From Natronoglomus mannanivorans (GTDB lineage: Archaea > Halobacteriota > Halobacteria > Halobacteriales > Natrialbaceae): a DNA stretch of 44,948 nucleotides. Both the position numbers and the translations under genes were made by a program. The notes below the pieces were generated by a model. That model ran no database searches, had not been told where the DNA came from, and was given only the letters and a program-made list of their open reading frames with translations. Positions 1-7,631 of the stretch are shown here, in pieces. Within the stretch, counting starts at the first letter, position 1; each line of letters begins with the position of its first letter. The stretch covers positions 1 through 44,948 of the forward strand of contig JAOPKB010000024.1 in NCBI GenBank assembly GCA_025517485.1. Direction: 5' to 3'.

Positions 1-102
1 TCGCTCACTTCGCTCGCTCCTTGAGGCCGGAGGCTCCGCGCTACCGCTTGCTGAATCGACAGCGACTCGCTCGTCAACCGGCGAGAATGCATCGCACGCG
101 AC

Positions 103-765
103 CTACGACGGCTCGATCCCGCTCGGCACCATCCGATTCGAGAGCTCCGAACTCACGAGTGCCGCGTGGCTCCGCCGAAGCCGCTCGGAGAGCGCCTGAT
201 GGGAGATATCCAGTTCGGCGGCGAGTTCCTGCAGGGTCACCCGTCGTGGCACGTCGAAATACCCCAGTTCGTGGGCCGCGACGATCGTCTCGTACTGCGT
301 GGCAGTCAACGCCGAATGGCTACTCGAGGGGTTGTCCAGCGAGTTGACTCTGGTGACGCTCGTCTGGAAATCGTACTGTCTGAACAACGCGTGGGCCTCC
401 GACAGCGCCGACCGGTCGTGGAACAACAACTCGACCGACCAGGTGTCGTCGTGTCCCGTCGCCTCGAGGATCGCGCCGTCGTTGGCCGACACTAGTTGCT
501 CGAACAGTTTGACGCCCCGGCCGAAATCGAGTCGGAACAGCCACCGCTCGTCGCTCACTTCGGTCAGCGAAGCGAGGACCTCGACGGTCGGATCCTCCTC
601 GAGTGCCGTCTCGACTGCATCCCGGTCTTCTCCCGACACCCAGACTAACGGCGGCGAATCCCCAATCATCCCCGCGATCTCGAATTCGAACGTCGGAACG
701 CGGTCGAACGTCTGGGAACAACCCATTCGATCGGCCGGAAGCTCGAGTTCGACGACTGTCGTCAT
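103..765 (-). CDS. HTH_10 (Bat-like) transcriptional regulator
   Basis: Predicted cytosolic DNA-binding regulator of the bacterio-opsin-activator (HTH_10) family. The N-terminal ~150 residues form the family's sensor-like beta-rich domain. The C-terminal ~50 residues (LTATQYETIVAAHELGYFDV, then a LQELAAELDISHQALSERLR region) are the HTH_10 helix-turn-helix. Length is about 220 residues, normal for the family. Two ATGs are possible (774 and 765). I chose 765 because a TATA-like GTATAG lies at 787-792, about 25 bases upstream, which would give a leaderless transcript. It is related in design to the regulators at 37868-38533 and 40685-41296. The target genes and signal cannot be told from the sequence. 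Confidence 0.88.
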   Translation of the reverse strand: MTTVVELELPADRMGCSQTFDRVPTFEFEIAGMIGDSPPLVWVSGEDRDAVETALEEDPTVEVLASLTEVSDERWLFRLDFGRGVKLFEQLVSANDGAILEATGHDDTWSVELLFHDRSALSEAHALFRQYDFQTSVTRVNSLDNPSSSHSALTATQYETIVAAHELGYFDVPRRVTLQELAAELDISHQALSERLRRSHAALVSSELSNRMVPSGIEPS

Positions 766-779
766 TATCGGCATCCACC

Positions 780-1112
780 ACAGTCAGGTATAGGCGACTT
801 TGGTTTGCGGAAGCCCTTCCCGCCACCATCGCGAGCTGACTATCTGCCTCGAGAGACCGTCTCTTTGACGAATAGGTTCTCTCGCTAACTGGTATTTTCG
901 TTCTGTCTGTAGGCGAGACGGCTGGGGTTCGAAGTCGAGGTACCACAAGTAAAGGCTCGAGTTGTCTCGCTCCGGTCGCCGTCTAGAACAACCATTGCCA
1001 GTTCAGCAACACCAGTGAGATCAGTCACCCGATGCGAACAAAGTTGATTTTGATATTATAAAGGTTTGTAATATGTGGGAGACCTATGTGGGTTCAATAA
1101 ATAGAATCCGAC
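780..1112. other. Intergenic region, becoming AT-rich toward 1112
   Basis: No gene is seen here. The left part holds the promoter of the HTH_10 gene. From about 1040 the sequence becomes distinctly AT-rich (TTATAAA at 1056-1062), unlike the GC-rich surroundings, and leads into the small ORF at 1113. Confidence 0.6.
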
Positions 1113-1301
1113 ATGAATCCTGAAGGCATACTAATATTTATCTTCGGTCTTTCGATAGTCGTATTCCCGGAAAAGCTAGTGAGGGTATTCTTCTTAGGTA
1201 TGCTCAAAGAAGGCGCTCTTTCCGGTAGCGGGAAACTGTTCTACAGATTGATTGGCTCGTTTTTCATGCTTCTCGGTGTCAGGGTCACAGTAAGTATCTG
1301 A
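1113..1301 (+). CDS. Small hydrophobic membrane protein, unknown function
   Basis: 62 codons, not recognised as a known family. Residues 4-30 (ILIFIFGLSIVVFPEKLVRV) and 46-62 are hydrophobic, so one or two membrane segments are likely. It carries few acidic residues and several lysines, and its codon choice is AT-rich, unlike the neighbouring haloarchaeal genes. It sits beside the duplicated tRNA-Val 3' ends. A relic of an integrated element is therefore the likely origin (inference). A TATA-like TTATAAA at 1056-1062 could drive it. It could be a non-coding stretch, but the even hydrophobic pattern argues for a real gene. Confidence 0.5.
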   Translation: MNPEGILIFIFGLSIVVFPEKLVRVFFLGMLKEGALSGSGKLFYRLIGSFFMLLGVRVTVSI

Positions 1302-1310
1302 TACGTGCGT

Positions 1311-1530
1311 GACTCGTCTACTTCAAATCTATCAGTGTGGCGAATTTGTGCCTCACGGAATTGTTTGGCGCAAAATTAGTGGGTTGGGGCAGATTTGAAC
1401 CACGCCGAGACGGTCGCCCTCACTTCGTTCAGGCGCTGCGACTCGTCTAGTTCAAATCTACCCAACGTGACGATCCTGTCGCTCGCGGAATTGCTCGCGA
1501 CAGAAGTAGTGGGTTGGGGCAGATTTGAAC
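1311..1530. repeat. Two diverged tandem copies (period 130) of the tRNA-Val 3' end and flank
   Basis: Segment 1311-1400 resembles 1441-1530 with an offset of 130 bases. The best-kept part is 24 identical bases at 1377-1400 and 1507-1530, which contain the 3' acceptor strand and T-arm of tRNA-Val. In addition, 1449-1466 looks like an inverted copy of the same T-arm/acceptor sequence (AGTTCAAATCTACCCAAC). Such duplications of a tRNA 3' end are typical scars of tyrosine-integrase insertion and excision (att sites). No integrase gene is present in this window. Confidence 0.7.
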
Positions 1531-1584
1531 TGCCGACTTCCTCCGTGTGAAGGAGGTATCATAACCGGACTAGATCACCAACCC
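1510..1584 (-). tRNA. tRNA-Val (anticodon CAC)
   Basis: The reverse strand folds as a complete 75-base tRNA. The acceptor stem is GGGTTGG/CCAACCC with discriminator A. The anticodon stem is CCTCC/GGAGG around loop TTCACAC, giving anticodon CAC. The T-loop is TTCAAAT. No CCA is encoded, as usual in haloarchaea. It appears intact. Its 3' end is the source of the repeats at 1311-1530. Confidence 0.95.
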
Positions 1585-1641
1585 GCACACGGTCGTATCC
1601 GTCCGTTCAACTTAAGCGTTCCTTTCGCAATCCAGCGCGAG

Positions 1642-1911
1642 TTACCTGATCGTACGGTAGGACTCGAGTTTCTGTCGTGCGCCGCCGATCGTCTCGCGAG
1701 CTTCGCTTTCGGCCTTTCGTTCGACCGACTTCGCCTCCTCGAGGAGGGTCTCGACGCGTGATGGTTCCGATTCGGGTTCGGGCTCAAGTTCGCGGCCGGT
1801 CAGCGAACGCACTTTCGTTTCGACGGGCTCGAGTGACTCCTCGAGACCGAGTTTGACGTGGTGGCCCGCTCGAAGCAGGTAGTACCGTGCATCTTCGAAG
1901 TGTTTGTTCAT
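1642..1911 (-). CDS. DUF7553 family protein
   Basis: 89 residues, starting MNKHFEDARYYLLRAGHHVK, which is the conserved opening of the haloarchaeal DUF7553 family. The rest is charged and helical with a Pro/Glu linker (residues 41-50) and a C-terminal coiled-coil-like helix rich in Glu/Lys/Arg. It is probably a small soluble or membrane-peripheral protein of unknown role. TATA-like ATATAG at 1941-1946 sits about 30 bases before the ATG. A perfect palindrome at 2027-2042 lies further upstream. Confidence 0.85.
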   Translation of the reverse strand: MNKHFEDARYYLLRAGHHVKLGLEESLEPVETKVRSLTGRELEPEPESEPSRVETLLEEAKSVERKAESEARETIGGARQKLESYRTIR

Positions 1912-1980
1912 GATCGACCACGAATATAGGACTGTCTCGAATATAGCTGTTTCGTAAGGACAGAATTTAGAGTTGAAATG

Positions 1981-1998
1981 TACTGTTGGACAACAGTA
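1981..1998. promoter_or_regulatory. Inverted repeat TACTGTTG-GA-CAACAGTA
   Basis: Perfect 8-base arms around a 2-base centre, upstream of the DUF7553 gene and 29 bases from the second palindrome. This could be an operator for a dimeric regulator. No binding factor can be named from the sequence. Confidence 0.4.
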
Positions 1999-2026
1999 TC
2001 GGAGAGAACCAAAGCGTTCATAGTTG

Positions 2027-2042
2027 TTTAGGTCGACCTAAA
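2027..2042. promoter_or_regulatory. 16-base perfect palindrome, DtxR/SirR-type operator candidate
   Basis: TTTAGGTCGACCTAAA is its own reverse complement. TTAGG half-sites facing CCTAA resemble the iron/manganese regulator (DtxR/IdeR/SirR) boxes. The site lies in the gap between the adenosyltransferase gene (ends 2176) and the DUF7553 gene (starts 1911), both leftward. The regulator assignment is an inference. Confidence 0.45.
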
Positions 2043-2175
2043 ACGTAGTCGCACTCCAGTGCGGCTGGCTGTCCCACCATCCGGCGCCGTGGGCATCACC
2101 GGCGTCGACACCGCTTTTTCCGATGGTCCGGTCGATACATCTCCAAACCGACTCGAGAAACCAGCCTATCACTCG

Positions 2176-2709
2176 TCAGTACGATGGCTGTTCTTCGACC
2201 TCGCCCTCACGCTGGTTGACGACACGTGCGAGGACGAACAATCCGTCGGACAGCCGGTTGAGGTACTGGACCGCCTGCTCGTTGATCGGCTCCTCGGCCG
2301 CGAGCGCGACGGCTCGCCGCTCCGCTCGTCGACAGACGGTCCGTGCGTGGTGTAATCGTGCACCCGTCTCGCTTCCCGTCGGGAGGATGAACGACTGGAG
2401 CGGCTCGAGTTCGTCGTCGTAGCCGTCGATCCACGATTCGATCGTCTCGACGTGGTCGGCGCGGACGACGGGATCGTCGTCGTCGGGCTCTGGATTCGCG
2501 AAGTCTGCCTGGACGATGTGGAGGTGATTCTGGATGGCCTCGAGTTGCTCGTCGACGTCGTCGTGACCGGTCGGACGAACGGTCCCGACGAGCGCGTTGA
2601 GTTCGTCGACCGTTCCGTAGGCTTCGATTCGGGGGCTGGCCTTCGAGACTCTGGTCATGTCCTGCAGGTCGGTCTGTCCCTCGTCACCGCGACCGGTGTA
2701 GATCTTCAT
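2176..2709 (-). CDS. Cob(I)yrinic acid a,c-diamide adenosyltransferase, PduO type
   Basis: Transfers the adenosyl group of ATP to cob(I)alamin, making adenosylcobalamin for cobamide-dependent enzymes. 177 residues, normal for the trimeric PduO family. The N-terminal ATP-binding motif TGRGDEGQT is at residues 5-13, followed by RIEAYGTVDELNA near 27-39 and the active-site helix LHHARTVCRRAERRAV near 119-134. It is cytosolic. It stands alone: upstream is the divergent cupin gene, and downstream a hairpin-like CGCACT/AGTGCG (about 2049-2062) and the DUF7553 gene. No cobalamin riboswitch is visible upstream. Confidence 0.93.
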   Translation of the reverse strand: MKIYTGRGDEGQTDLQDMTRVSKASPRIEAYGTVDELNALVGTVRPTGHDDVDEQLEAIQNHLHIVQADFANPEPDDDDPVVRADHVETIESWIDGYDDELEPLQSFILPTGSETGARLHHARTVCRRAERRAVALAAEEPINEQAVQYLNRLSDGLFVLARVVNQREGEVEEQPSY

Positions 2710-2849
2710 ACGCCGACCGACGGCTCGGCGTCACTTAACTCCGAGTCTTCACTCGGTCTCACGGCATCTCGACTCCAGTCTCTACCACGGAAGACCACAT
2801 CTGTCGCCGCCGACCGAGTTTTTTCACGCTTCGCGTCGGATACCCACTC

Positions 2850-3170
2850 GTGTCTTACACCAAAGTCAACGCCGACGATGTCGAGCCGGTTTCGGACGGC
2901 CTGAAATTTCTTCGTGAGTCACTCGAGTGCGACCAGCTCGGACTCTCGGTACTCGACTGTGAGCCCGGCTGGGAAGGGATGGAACACGATCACGCAGACG
3001 ACGGTGAAGAAGAGGTGTACTATCTCGTCGAGGGGAGTGCGACCGTAATCGTCGAGGGCGAGGAAATCTCGATGGAACCGCGGGATGCCCTTCGAATCGC
3101 ACCCGACGCGACCCGACAGATCCAAAACGGGGAAACCGAAACCACGTTCGTCCTCGCTGGCGCACCGTAG
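2850..3170 (+). CDS. Cupin-domain protein
   Basis: 106 residues forming a single cupin barrel. Motif 1 is MEHDHADDGEEEVYYLVEG (around residues 46-64), with His and Glu metal-ligand candidates. Motif 2 includes PRDALRIAPDATRQIQN (about 78-94). It starts at GTG 2850, giving MSYTKVNADDVEP, the usual opening of haloarchaeal cupins of this type. A T-rich box lies about 27 bases upstream. The substrate is unknown. It is divergent from the adenosyltransferase gene, and the two may share a promoter region. Confidence 0.85.
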   Translation: MSYTKVNADDVEPVSDGLKFLRESLECDQLGLSVLDCEPGWEGMEHDHADDGEEEVYYLVEGSATVIVEGEEISMEPRDALRIAPDATRQIQNGETETTFVLAGAP

Positions 3171-3508
3171 CTGGCGTTTCGAGTACACTCGAGACAGCCC
3201 GCCGACTTTTCACACACTGTTTGACTCGAGTGATTCCGGTGCAGTCCTCGATTTCATATATCGTCATAAAATATATATGTGAAATCTCCGTGCGTCGAGA
3301 CCGTGGCTCGAACACGGAGGACTGGTAGAGAAGACACGCACAGCTCGAGGACAAGCCTCGAGCTCAGGTTCGCGGCCGATGTCTGTTTCAACTGACTCGA
3401 GGACGATAGAGCGAACGGCGACGGCACTCGGACGTCCGACAGTCGGGAGGTCTTCGACGCGTTCAGTGGCTGGTGAAAGTCGACCGGAACGCCGAGGAGA
3501 GCGTCGAG
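3171..3508. other. Intergenic region between convergent genes, with an AT-rich island
   Basis: No gene is supported. An AT-rich run at about 3253-3285 has imperfect inverted-repeat character (CATATAT ... ATATATG) and sits between the 3' ends of the cupin and glycosyltransferase genes. It may end transcription from one or both sides. Confidence 0.4.
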
Positions 3509-4798
3509 CTACGTACCGGTCTTCTCGACTCGATACCAGCTCCCGTCCCAGGTGAGCAGGTACTCGAAACAACTGCGAATCGTCACCAGGCCGAATCCCG
3601 GATAAATCAACGGCGAGAGCACGACCGTCGGTGACAGGTTCGGAAGGTGACCCGCTCGAGAGTCACGGTAGAGGATCGGCGGAATCGTCACGCAGACGGG
3701 CACGAACGCCAGCAGCGCGACCGCGACGAATCCATAGTAGAGGAGTACCACGACTTTCGCTACGAGTGCAACCATGAACACGCTCGCGAGGAGACTCGTC
3801 GCAAGCCGCACCGTCGACGCCAGCCCGTGTACCCCACTGGATCCGAACCCACCAGTGATTGCCTTTCGAAACACCTGGATGTGACCGATCCGCCACCGTT
3901 TCCGTTGGCCCCACAGATCCGCGACCGTATGTGGAGCTTCCATCTCGTTCGTGATGTGTCTCGACTGGCAGACGTCGAGTCCCTGACGGAAACACTTGTG
4001 TGCGAAGTCGATATCTTCGGTGAGGAGATCGTCCAGACCACCGACGGTCTCGAACGCCTCGCGGGTGAACACTGCCGAGGAACTCCGACAGTAGGTGAAT
4101 CCGAAGGGTTCGACGAGCTTGTAGCTGGCGTGAAAGAGGAGCCGTTCGCAGTACGCGAGCGTTTCGACAGGGCCGTTCGCCCGGGGCACGCGCCGCGCCT
4201 GAAACACGTCCCGGTCTTCCTCGAGCAGAGCGTACATCGCTGCCGGGACGAAGTCGGGATCGACACGTTCGTCGGCGTCGAACGAACAGAAGAAATCGGC
4301 GTCGATCCGTGAGACGGCGTCGTTGATCGCTCTCGCTTTCGAACCAGGTTGACCGTTGCAAAGGACTCGAACGTCGGGGTGTTCGGCTAGCTCCCGTGCA
4401 ATCCCGAGCGTCGGCTCGTCACCGGGTTCCCCGACGATTACGACCTCGAGGTTCGCGTAGTTCGAGTCGAGCAACGAGTTAACGCTCGTCTTCAGTACGC
4501 CCCCGTCCCGATAGACGGGAACGATGGCGGCGACTGTCGGTCCGTCGAACACTCGAGCGGCGGGGTCTCGGCGCTGGTATACCTCTCGAACGAGTAAGAC
4601 GCCCGAGAGTGTCGCGAGGACGGTGAATATCACGACTGCGGGCACCGCACTCTTTGTTGCGACGTGGAGAGCGAATCCTCGTAACTCGAGGAGGAACTCG
4701 AACTGTTGGATGCCGTGGTACGCGCCGATACTAAGACACAGTCCCGTCCCCGTCAGGGACCCGGTCCATTCTAACGCGTTTCGGAGGGCAACAGTCAT
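3509..4798 (-). CDS. Membrane glycosyltransferase family 2 (processive-type motifs)
   Basis: Predicted inner-membrane sugar transferase using a nucleotide-sugar donor. From ATG 4798 it has 429 residues. Two N-terminal membrane segments (about 15-35 and 50-70) are followed by a GT-A domain opening AAIVPVYRDGG (90-100). The donor/metal motif is FDADE (173-177), the catalytic ED pair is at 261-262, and QRKRW at 298-302 is the Q-x-x-R-W motif of hyaluronan/cellulose-synthase-like GT2 enzymes. Hydrophobic segments follow toward the C-terminus. I preferred ATG 4798 to the in-frame TTG at 4819. The polymer or lipid product is unknown. A surface polysaccharide or glycolipid is likely. Confidence 0.88.
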   Translation of the reverse strand: MTVALRNALEWTGSLTGTGLCLSIGAYHGIQQFEFLLELRGFALHVATKSAVPAVVIFTVLATLSGVLLVREVYQRRDPAARVFDGPTVAAIVPVYRDGGVLKTSVNSLLDSNYANLEVVIVGEPGDEPTLGIARELAEHPDVRVLCNGQPGSKARAINDAVSRIDADFFCSFDADERVDPDFVPAAMYALLEEDRDVFQARRVPRANGPVETLAYCERLLFHASYKLVEPFGFTYCRSSSAVFTREAFETVGGLDDLLTEDIDFAHKCFRQGLDVCQSRHITNEMEAPHTVADLWGQRKRWRIGHIQVFRKAITGGFGSSGVHGLASTVRLATSLLASVFMVALVAKVVVLLYYGFVAVALLAFVPVCVTIPPILYRDSRAGHLPNLSPTVVLSPLIYPGFGLVTIRSCFEYLLTWDGSWYRVEKTGT

Positions 4799-5014
4799 CA
4801 CGTAGAAAACGTGAACCAAACGACATAAGAATACCTACTGTATCCGAACTGTACTAGGTAGTATCATAACTACAGAAGAGGACGTGAACTGGACGAACGA
4901 ACTCCTGTGAACCTGGAAACGACGAGGACTAGGTGCTTTTCGAGGCGAGTATCTACGGTCACCGACGCCACCAGATTCCAGTACGTTAAACATCATCGAC
5001 GTCAGAGGTCCAGT

Positions 5015-5188
5015 ATGGCCCAAGAACTCGACCACGAATGCCCCGATTGTGGTGGGGAGAAGACCTTCTACCGTGCGGCGAGCACGACACTCCACCTCGG
5101 CACGAAAATCAAGTGGCACTGCCCCGACTGTGACTACGGATTCGTCCAGATCAACGGCATCGACTCGAGCGAAGCCAAGACGGCGTAA
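5015..5188 (+). CDS. Small zinc-ribbon protein (DUF7838-like)
   Basis: 57 residues from ATG 5015. Two knuckles, CPDCGG (residues 8-13) and CPDCDYG (about 36-42), form a compact zinc ribbon. The sequence between them reads FYRAASTTLHLGTKIKWH. It matches a widespread haloarchaeal one-domain zinc-finger type. It is probably soluble with a nucleic-acid or protein-binding role, which cannot be specified. It is divergent from the glycosyltransferase gene. Confidence 0.85.
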   Translation: MAQELDHECPDCGGEKTFYRAASTTLHLGTKIKWHCPDCDYGFVQINGIDSSEAKTA

Positions 5189-5408
5189 CGCAGTCGAGTA
5201 CTTTCGACGTCGATTTTTGCCGTTCTCGCTCGGAGAGGTTAGGTGTGGCTCTCGAGTGGATCCGACTCCCGCGTCGGTACGTCGAATCGACTGACCGTGG
5301 TTCGTTGGTCAGTTTACACCCGATCGAGATAGTCACGACCGATTCGTGAATGACAGACAGTCGTCCCTATCCCTGTTCGGACTCGAGATTAGGAGTTCGA
5401 CGGACCAC

Positions 5409-5828
5409 TCAGCAATCGATCCTCGTTCCATTGCGCGGATCGCCGGCTTCCGCTTCGGTCCGATATACGTCGTCTTCTGCCACGAGATACGATGCGCCGA
5501 TCTCGTAATCAGCGTGCAGGTCGGGTTCGTCACTGTGTGAAATCGCCGTCCCAAATGTCGACCGAACTTCTACGAAATCACCGTCCGGACGGATATCCGT
5601 TGCTTCGACTCGTGGCTGTAGTGATCTCACTGTTTCGTTGTCTCCTGTGACGTTCTCTCGGATGTACTTCGTTTCACAGTCGACGACGAGTTCCTCGACG
5701 GCTGTATCGACTGTTTCGTCGGGTGTGTCCGAACGAGAGTCATCTCCTAGGAGAGAATCGCTATCGGTCGCGAGACAGCCGACAGTAGGTACCATCCCGA
5801 TCGCGGCGAGAACCTGTCGCCGGTTCAT
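5409..5828 (-). CDS. Tat-exported lipoprotein, unknown function
   Basis: 139 residues from ATG 5828. The start MNRRQVLAAIG has a twin arginine followed by a hydrophobic stretch and the lipobox-like VGC (about 18-20). This fits the haloarchaeal pattern of Tat-secreted, lipid-anchored proteins. The mature part is acidic and contains Cys near the middle and at the C-terminal end (RIDC), so a disulfide is possible. No known domain is recognised. A longer reading frame reaches 5930, but the signal peptide fixes the start at 5828. Confidence 0.75.
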   Translation of the reverse strand: MNRRQVLAAIGMVPTVGCLATDSDSLLGDDSRSDTPDETVDTAVEELVVDCETKYIRENVTGDNETVRSLQPRVEATDIRPDGDFVEVRSTFGTAISHSDEPDLHADYEIGASYLVAEDDVYRTEAEAGDPRNGTRIDC

Positions 5829-6083
5829 ATTTTCACCACTGGTAATCAGCACAAATATGTTGTGGACAGCGGGTTCGACGTTCGATACCGAACGATGTGC
5901 TTTCGTTCCGGGTTGTAGTGCATAAACCACATTCCGATATAGAATCTACTCTCGTCGAACCAGTATGTCGTGATAGAACTCGAGTCGTATCATCGTCTCG
6001 GAGGCTTCCGTCGATACGAGCGCTCTATCGAAAAGAGGGTTGCAAGCGATTCAATCACACCAGTCACCGGTCGCTCGAGACCC

Positions 6084-7631
6084 CTACGTTTCGCGTTCGC
6101 CGTCTTCTTCTCCACCAGTGAGCGCGTGCCACGACAGCCGCGGATTCCGCGCGGCGCTCGTCTGATCGATCCGACGCGCTGTGGTCCGCTCGGGAGCGGC
6201 CTCGAGCGTCTCGCTATCCTCACCGGCGACGGCGTTGAACGCGTTCGCGAGCGTGTCCAGCGTGGACTTGCTCTCGATCTCGGTCGGCTCGGTCATCAGC
6301 GCCCCGCTGACGATCTCGGGCCACTTCGTCGTCGGCGGGTGGACGCCGTAGTCGAGCATTCGTTTGGCGACGTCGGCGGCGTCTTGCTCGCCGGCGCTGG
6401 CGACGAACTCGTGGTGGAACGGACCGTAGGGAACCTCGTAGTCGACCTGGCTGGCGAGGTAGTTGGCGTTCAACACGGCCTTCGCGCTGGCGTCGGTGAG
6501 TCCCTCGTCGCCCAGTCGGGCGATGTAGGCGAAGGCCTTCACGAGGACGAGCCAGTTGCCCTGATAGCCGTGGACCTGTCCGATGGTGTGTTCGGGGTCG
6601 AAGAGTTCGTATTTGGAGGGCGTAGCGTTGCTGTCCCCCTCGTCCCTTCCGTCGCCGTCGACCGCCCGAACCCGCGGCGCAGGCAGGAACGGCGCGAGAT
6701 CCTCGACGACGCCGACCGGTCCGGCACCCGGGCCGCCGCCGCCGTGGGGCGTCGCGAACGTCTTGTGGACGTTGTAGTGCATCACGTCGAACCCCATGTC
6801 GCCCGGTCGCGCCCGGCCGAGCAGCGCGTTCAGGTTCGCCCCGTCGTAGTAGAGTAGTCCACCGACGTCGTGGACCATCTCGGCAATTTCCGTGATGTCG
6901 CGTTCGAACAGGCCCAGCGTGTTCGGATTCGTCAACATGAGCGCCGCGGTGTCCTCGGAGAGCGCTGCCTCGAGCGCCTCGAGGTCGACCCGGCCCGCGT
7001 CGTCGCTGGGCAGCGAGACCACGTCGTAGCCGCCGAGTGCAGCGGTCGCGAAGTTGGTTCCGTGAGCGCTTTCCGGAATGATCACCTCGTGGCGGTGACC
7101 CTCGCCGTTGTGCTCGTGATACGCGGCAGCGACGCGGATCCCGACGAACTCGCCGGCCGCCCCCGCCGGAGGTTGGAGGGTGACGGCGTCCATGCCGCCG
7201 ATTCGACCCAGATAGTCCTGTAGTCGAGCGAGCACCTCGAGTGTCCCCTGGACCGACTCGGGATCGCGGTCCGGGTGGACCGCCGCCGAGGGGAGCGCCG
7301 CGACGTCCTCGGTGAACTTCGGATTGTACTTCATCGTACACGAGCCCAGCGGGTAGGGGCCGCTGTCGATCCCGTAGATCATCTGGGAGAGGCGTGTGTA
7401 GTGGCGTGCGAGCTCCGGCTCCGAGAGTTCGGGCAACTCGAGGTCGTCGCGGGTGAGCTCGTCGGGCAGCGGCGAGTCGACGTCCGTCCCGATTTCGACC
7501 CGCGTCTGGTTCTTCTCCGAGAGCAGCGGTTCGTACTGGCCGTTTCGGGTCCAGCGGGCCTGGTCGTACCCGTTCCCGTTGGCGTGTCCGCCACCGTTGT
7601 CGTTCCCGTTCTCGCTTCGGTCGTCGCTCAT
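6084..7631 (-). CDS. gcvPB: Glycine dehydrogenase (decarboxylating) subunit 2
   Basis: PLP-binding half of the two-subunit P-protein of the glycine cleavage system. It decarboxylates glycine and passes the aminomethyl group to lipoyl-GcvH. 515 residues, with a Gly/Asn-rich N-terminal extension (1-25). The PLP lysine lies in NVHKTFATPHGGGGPG (K290), and the Gly-rich loop follows it. The ATG overlaps the end of gcvPA by 4 bases (7628-7631), so translational coupling is likely. The partner genes gcvT and gcvH are 11 kb away on the other side of the origin and on the other strand. Confidence 0.96.
   Translation of the reverse strand: MSDDRSENGNDNGGGHANGNGYDQARWTRNGQYEPLLSEKNQTRVEIGTDVDSPLPDELTRDDLELPELSEPELARHYTRLSQMIYGIDSGPYPLGSCTMKYNPKFTEDVAALPSAAVHPDRDPESVQGTLEVLARLQDYLGRIGGMDAVTLQPPAGAAGEFVGIRVAAAYHEHNGEGHRHEVIIPESAHGTNFATAALGGYDVVSLPSDDAGRVDLEALEAALSEDTAALMLTNPNTLGLFERDITEIAEMVHDVGGLLYYDGANLNALLGRARPGDMGFDVMHYNVHKTFATPHGGGGPGAGPVGVVEDLAPFLPAPRVRAVDGDGRDEGDSNATPSKYELFDPEHTIGQVHGYQGNWLVLVKAFAYIARLGDEGLTDASAKAVLNANYLASQVDYEVPYGPFHHEFVASAGEQDAADVAKRMLDYGVHPPTTKWPEIVSGALMTEPTEIESKSTLDTLANAFNAVAGEDSETLEAAPERTTARRIDQTSAARNPRLSWHALTGGEEDGERET

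Noticed and set aside
5970..6857. 295-codon plus-strand frame
   Set aside because: It is antisense to gcvPB and has no features of its own.
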